The notes beneath the pieces are model-generated. The model was not told the DNA's origin and did no database searches. It saw nothing but the letters and a program-made list of their open reading frames with translations. Positions 58,201 through 64,000 of a stretch of 64,000 bases of DNA are shown piece by piece (positions within the stretch are counted from its first letter, which is position 1; every line of letters begins with the position of its first letter). The stretch lies in contig JACBWW010000004.1 of NCBI GenBank assembly GCA_020086605.1, positions 28,925,047-28,989,046 of the forward strand, read 5' to 3'. This DNA is from Lanius collurio. Lineage: Eukaryota; Chordata; Aves; Passeriformes; Laniidae. The position numbers were made by a program, and so were the translations under genes.

Positions 58201-61200
58201 GCTCATGACCTCCTGAGCTGTGGCAGCTGCCCCACACACCGGCATTAGTCTGTGTCTACAGATTGCCTGAGGCAGGAGCAGGGCCTTCGGGCACTCAGCT
58301 GGGCAGGACCAGCAGCTGCAGGAGGGGAGAGTGGTGATGGGAACTGGGTGTATGAAGAGATTCCCTTCTTTTCTGTGGCTCCTGTACCATCGGAGCCTTG
58401 TGAAGCTCCCCAGTTCACCAGTGCACAAAAGGAGCTGGTTTGCTACAGTACCTCGATTACCTCAGTTACCTCAAATGTCATCTTGGGTTTTGGTGTGCAT
58501 TTCTTTGTGCATATTCATTTTGGGGAAAGAAATAGCATTTGAGAATAAGCTGCTGGGATAGGAGACAGGTTAGAAAAGACTTCTAAGTCATGTGTAAATG
58601 TCAATCATTAAACCTGTTACCAGGTTGCAACATGACTTCTCATCGTGATAAACTGCCTCACCAAGCTGTACTGGAGTAAATCTCAGGGTGTTTGCTGAGC
58701 TCTGGAAGGTGGACTTCGGCCTCTCCCACCTCAGCCTAAATACTGAATCGTGTTGAAACACTACTTAACCTGGCTGGGGTGATGACCAGCAGGGCTCCTT
58801 GGGGCTGGTGCTGCTTCTTCATTCTTAATTCTGCTCTTGAAGACTTAAATTCTCAACTTAATCAGGGTAGAGTGATATTCCCTATGTTACATTGTTTTCA
58901 ATGCCAAATGGCATCCTTAACCATGTGCTTAAACTAGTATTGTGTGCAATTTGCTCTTCTGAGTGGAAAATACACTGTAACACGTTTAATCATTCTCTCT
59001 CCAGAAAAAAAAGAGTTTTCATCAGGGAATATGTTCCTGGCATTTTTAGCATGTGCCTGTTTATTGTCTTGCTACCCAGTTCTCTGCGCAGGTAGGTAAA
59101 AACAGGAGTGCTGGATGCTGAAATGCTTATATGCCTGGCTGGTGGCATGTGGTACAAGTTGTCACGGGCACTACCATCTGACTGGGCAGATGGCCTTTTC
59201 CCCACGAGTTATTAATAGTCAAATGCAAGTACAGCAACATTGTCTACTTTTGTAGGAGCAGGATTTTACAAGGGTGAATTGAGCTGGTTGCACTAATTTT
59301 CCCTCAAATTGGAGTCTGAATGTTGGGCACCTGCTGCTGCCACTGCACACCCAACTTTGTGTCGAGAAGGGGTACTTAGCTAGTTCAGGCTCCAGCAGTC
59401 TGGACAACATCAGCTGTGTGATGAAAAGTTACAAATAGATGGCCAGGCCTTTACTACCATTGGTTTGGCAAGTGATATTGGGTAATATTGCCAATAATTC
59501 TGTAATGCAGGTAGGGGAAACTTGGCAGTCTAAGTGTGGGGTCCTGGATACAGCCTGTACCTGGGCTGGATAACCCACTCTGTGAAGCATGCTGGAGAGC
59601 ACCTCTCGTGATCAGATGGGTGAGGAGTAATGTTTCTAGGTCAGCAGCAATATGCCACCTCAAGAAAGCTCCTAAAAAGTGCAAGAAACTCAACATCCTT
59701 AGGTAAGTCTGTCCTATTTGACACAGATGTGCTATTGCTCCTTGAGTATCTCCATATGGTGCTATTGAGGTAGTGGGAGTGGGACAGAATTGGTTCTGCA
59801 GAATAGGTTTTTCGGAATGGCTCTGCACTGTAAGCAGAAATGGGCTCTTTGGACTTACTTAAGGGGAAAAGATGACCAAAACAGACGAAAAGCCTGATGA
59901 TCTAAAAGAAATACCTTTGCTCCTGAAAAGGGTGAATGAAAAATGTCCCCCTGTTTGGTAGTGCCATTCAGGCTCTCTGTAGGCTGTGCTTCCAGAAGAG
60001 CTATGTGCAATTCTCCTGCCAGTTCAGTACCTCCAGCATTACCAAAGAGTGTGTGAAAAACAACTGCATGGGAATGTCTTTGATGTTAGAGGGTAGTTCA
60101 GCTATCTATTCTCAGGACAGACACCAAGTCTGGCAAGGAGGAAGGTATTTATACTCTTCTTTAGTAAGTATTGACCTGAAAGAATGCATCACTGTGCATT
60201 TCTCAAAAATGTTTAAAAAAACCTCTCTAAGCTTTAATTAAACTGATTTGTACACTTTTGAGAGTATGATGGTGTGATGGCAATATTCTCCTTGATTTGC
60301 TGAACTAGCTTATCTGAATTGGAGGAGCTTGCTTGGTGCTTCCTTGGGGTGAGAAAGGTGTATGAGAAGTGTGGGGTGCAAGGACTTTTTTGTCTTTATT
60401 ATGTTCTCCTAGTATAGAGAGAGTGTGGAAGTATTAAAATATATTTAGAACAAATGTAATGAATTTAAAATACTTGAATGTTCACTGAAATGTAGGCTCT
60501 TAATATTGCCTTAAAATAACTGCAGCCTCCCTGCAGATGTTGACTGCTTCCTGCGGAGGTGGTTCCATGGCTCCTGGAGCTTCTGGCTTGCTTTAGGAGG
60601 TATGGAAACCATCTGATAGCTCTTCCTTTCCTCTTTCCCTTTAAATAGGTTGACAATGTAAAATGCAAGAAGCACAATGCTGTGATGTTAGTCTATATTG
60701 AACCAGATTGGAACTAGTGTCTGGAACCAGCAGGAAAAATTATGCTAGTGTGTTACAAAGAATTCAATGTGACTGGGCTGGAGCTGGCTGCTCTTTGAAG
60801 ATGTGTGGTTTGGGAGGAGAGGATTGCTGTTAGAGAGGCCTGTCTTCTCCTTCAGAGGTAATTTAACAGCCTGCCTTCCATTCAGACAAGGGAAATGTTA
60901 TCAATAGATTTTTTCATATTGTATTAAATGACCTATCTGTATGTCATGGCCTAATTGTGTTACCCCAGAGAGCAGTGGATAGAGGATGATTTTCCTTGAA
61001 AGTTTTCTTTGCTGCATTGGAAAGGGACTGCTCCCATCTGATTCAGCTGCCAGGCAGCCAGATTTCTCTCTGCTGGTCAATAAACAGAAACTGCTGTTTT
61101 ATGCACCAGAAGGTGGGGTACTGGCTGCTATAGTTATGACTTAATTACTAGTGTCAGATTAGGACTTTAATATTGCAACAAGCTAAGGATCTATCTACTA

Positions 61201-61399
61201 GAGATGTACAGGTTGAAAATGAATCCATATATCTATGTTAAACAGATTTGTAGTGGCATCTGTTCTGCCCAATGGTTCTTACAGGGAAAACAGTCCACAG
61301 ACAATAAGACTGAAACACTTCAGTGGGTACTTTCGGTAATAAACATTTTTTGCATTGACAGGTCATGTGCACTTGACTCTTCAGAAATGTGGTAAGTAT

Positions 61400-61475
61400 T
61401 TAAGCATCTTCTTTTACAGATCAAGAGTCTGAAGGAGGCTCAGAAAGGTTAAAGTCTTGATTTACACTGATTGCT
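61400..61475 (-). repeat. MIR-like ancient SINE relic, minus orientation
   Basis: 'catcttcttttacagatcaag' (in part), 'gaggctcagaaaggttaaagtc' and 'ttgatttacac' follow the reverse complement of MIR (cattttacagatgagg, ctgaggcacagagaggttaagt, gacttgccca). Confidence 0.55.
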
Positions 61476-61736
61476 CAGGCTTCATTGACTTTCTCTTTGA
61501 ATGTCTTTCCCGCTGGGCATTTAACTGACATCCCCTTCCTTCAGTGCATGTTTAAATAGTCATGGCTCTTCTGTAGGGAACACAGGGGTAATAAGGAAAA
61601 TTGAAGTGAATATACCCTGCTGATGCACAGTGCCAGCATGCTTTGCCCCCCTAGGATGATGCCTCTCCTCACTGGGTATCTTTAGGATGCAGTATTGAGA
61701 GTGCTTAGGTCTCTCTATGCAGTGCTGCAAGGTGAA

Positions 61737-61763
61737 GGCCCTTGTAATGAGGCCCTTGTAATG
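61737..61763 (+). repeat. Two-copy 14-bp tandem repeat
   Basis: ggcccttgtaatga is followed immediately by ggcccttgtaatg. A small local duplication with no apparent role. Confidence 0.9.
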
Positions 61764-64000
61764 GCTCCAATGAGGTAGACAGTAACGAGTTGTCCAGGAA
61801 TGGTTTATTGGCTCCTGCCTGGCAGTAGGAAGAGTGTCACTGTGATTTGTGCTTACATAGCTGTGCAATTGAATTTTATCCTTGAACTTGGTTCCTGGCT
61901 TAGACAAAATCCCTCATGTGAAACACATAGCATTTGCACAGAGTTCTTAATTAGAAGAATTCATCATAAACATGGGCATCTTTCTCTTGTTATTGTGGCA
62001 GGGGATAGAGATTAATCACATCCTCAGAAATTTCTCAGAAATGCATCTCTTGTGTACTACTTTATGAAATTGGCAATCCTTGATGTCTGCAGAAAGATGA
62101 GGTTCCATCTGATATTGCTGTGCTACCACAATTATGCTTGTAATTAGTTAATGAACTTTTGAGTTGAGGTAGTTCCACAAGGTTTGCTATCTGTTGATCA
62201 GCAAATGCTTGAAACTTGCATATTCAAAAATATCTAGATCTGCTGAGATAAAGGGAGAAAATCATGGCATGTTTAAATTTTTCACAGCAGCCCTCTCCTA
62301 AAACATCTATGTTCTCTTCTCCCATACTGCCACTAGAAAGGAAGGAATAGAGTGCAAGAAAATAATTTGCTCTGATAATTTCAAAATGAGCAGCTTGGTT
62401 TGGGGCACATCCTGCACCCTGCGTTCTCTCTCTGCCCTTCCTCAGGTGGCCAAGGCATGCCATTTTGAAAGCATTCAAAGAAGAGAAAGTGCATTGTCTG
62501 TGCAAAGGTCAAGAATTAGAGGTTAAAAATGGCTTATTAGGTTCTTCTATGTGAAACCTAGCTTCCAGCACCAGGGGTTAATTGCTTACCTTCAGGTTTT
62601 GAAGGGTCTGTGTCTTTCGCAGAGAATAAAGCAAGAACATTTTGCTCGCTGCCAAACACATTGGTATTTTTTGAAATGTTTGCCAGGGGTGCAGCAGGGC
62701 CCTCCTCCTAAGATAGGAACTATTGGACTCCTGCAGAATGGATTTTGGTAGTTTTTTTAGCCAATAACCTCCATTTATCTCCTTGGGGAAATTATCTTTT
62801 AGCTGGTTTGTCTCCTTTCTTCCTCTCCAGATGGTTATCATGGTATTAACAGATGGCTAAGGAGAAGTGTTTCCTTCCCTGACTAAAAAGGAAGTGAATG
62901 TATGGAAGCTGTCTCAGACATGAGCTTTGAGCCCTCTTTTAACTTGGCAAAGACTTTGCTCTCAACTCTGGAGCCTTGAGGAGCAACACCAGTGTGGCAG
63001 GCAGAGGCAGGTGGGGAAGCCCACATAGGCAGCTTACAGGAAGAACAGAGTGAGTGTGTTTTGAGGAGGCCAGTGTTGTAGCAGGTGGGCACACTTGTAC
63101 TGTACTGGGCCAAATCCCACTCTGGCTCTCACAGTATGTCAAAGTTGGGATGCTTCTGTCCTTTAAGCATAAAAGCTAGGTCATCAGTGTTATTACTGGA
63201 GAGGAGACGAATATTTGTCCATGTGTTTAATGAAGACCTGCTCTTCAGTGACTGCTTTGCACTGCTGGAAGCAGTTAATTAAATAAAACACTGTGGGTTT
63301 TAGATTAGGAAGGTCTTTCGGGTGAAGGACTTGGGTAGTTCTGGAAGTAGATATTTGATGAAGCTGTTTTGTGCTTTGTGGTTTTTCCTTTGAGCTGAGA
63401 TGGAAAGGGAGTGTTAATCACTTCTCAAGGGTGCTGCAAGACATGCGGTCTTGTGAACATCATTGATTGTGTCCTCCAAAAGATCTTGCTGGGACCATGC
63501 AAATGGCAGAAGGGGTAGACAGCTGTGGTGGCTTGCTGAAAGAAGCAAGAATATTTGATTTGAAAGCCTGCAAGCAATTATTACTGCTCCTCTTGCTCTG
63601 AGAAGGCACTAATCTTACGTTCTGCTCTGCAGGTTACAATGAGCAACTATGCCATTCTGGCAGATTTTGCCAGCTGCCTATAGGGACACTGCTTGGGAGG
63701 CTGTGAAACACAAGAGAAACTAGTCTTACGAAGACATCCCTCCATCTGTCTGCAAATAATGCCTGTCTTTCCTTGTCCTTGGGTACTGCCTCCCCTTCGG
63801 GCTGTGAGAGAGGCAGAGGCTGAGCCAGTACAGTCCCATACCTGCAGGAGGTATGGGCCCTGCTAGTTCTGGAGACAGAGGTCATCTTCCAGTAACTGGG
63901 CTGAGAAGACACTGAGGGGTGTTAGTTGTATTTGGAAGGAGTGTAGGGGGGGGAAACAGGAGAAGCAAAAGCCAGGTTATGACCACCAGATGCTGGCGGT

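Larger units (their letters stand above)
47693..64000 (+). other. GALNT16: GALNT16 intron 1 (5' part)
   Basis: More than 16.3 kb downstream of the exon 1 donor with no frame resembling the next GALNT16 exon (stem and start of the catalytic domain), so the intron extends past the right edge. Mammalian GALNT16 also has a very long first intron, as far as I recall. It holds three MIR-like relics, two short tandem duplications, A-rich runs and an AT-rich block near 53.6-53.9 kb. No RNA gene or nested protein gene is recognisable. Confidence 0.8.

Noticed and set aside
47693..64000. Search for GALNT16 exon 2
   Set aside because: No frame resembling the stem or catalytic domain start was seen; the exon must lie right of the window.
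1..64000. CRISPR arrays, prokaryotic operons, tRNA or rRNA genes, intact transposons or endogenous retroviruses
   Set aside because: No direct-repeat array, tRNA B-box with cloverleaf, LTR pair or intact polymerase frame was seen; the window is ordinary vertebrate nuclear DNA.

Overview
This is nuclear DNA from a vertebrate, almost certainly a bird. Three orthologous vertebrate genes lie in the order DCAF5 (minus) - EXD2 (plus) - GALNT16 (plus), the order I recall from human 14q24. The genes carry GT-AG introns and CpG-island promoters, EXD2 is compact (about 10 kb), and the repeats are CR1 retrotransposon fragments with characteristic avian 3' tails plus a few very old MIR-like relics. Species cannot be fixed from the sequence.

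Layout. 1-9155: intron 1 of DCAF5, with one degraded minus-strand CR1 and simple repeats. 9156-9369: DCAF5 coding exon 1 (minus strand, 71 codons plus one base) inside a CpG island of about 2.4 kb. The presumed 5' UTR holds a dense G-run block, a tiny upstream ORF and, 270-500 bp upstream of the ATG, a GC-rich minisatellite. 10.06-17.9 kb: intergenic, with a long T/G tract. 17.94-18.8 kb: CpG-island promoter and probable non-coding first exon of EXD2, with a perfect YY1 motif. 19492-28123: the whole EXD2 coding sequence in eight coding exons; all phases join without error to give 621 codons. 28.1-30.1 kb: probable EXD2 3' UTR and downstream DNA, containing an internally deleted CR1 and a MIR-like relic. 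30-46.85 kb: intergenic, no supported gene. 46.85-48 kb: CpG-island promoter of GALNT16. 47489-47692: GALNT16 coding exon 1 (signal anchor). 47693-64000: the first part of a long GALNT16 intron 1.

The genes act in different places: DCAF5 is a substrate receptor for CUL4-DDB1 ubiquitin ligases, EXD2 a DEDDy 3'-5' exonuclease linked to mitochondria and DNA-end resection, and GALNT16 a Golgi GalNAc-transferase. Their linkage is conserved synteny, not an operon.

I found no sign of an undescribed system. The points worth checking are small: promoter and 5' UTR architecture (minisatellite, G-runs, upstream ORFs, a possible 5' UTR splice acceptor), a CR1 in the EXD2 3' region, and unexplained AT-rich stretches that could be conserved non-coding elements. 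All identifications are from reading the sequence and recalled family knowledge; no database search was run.
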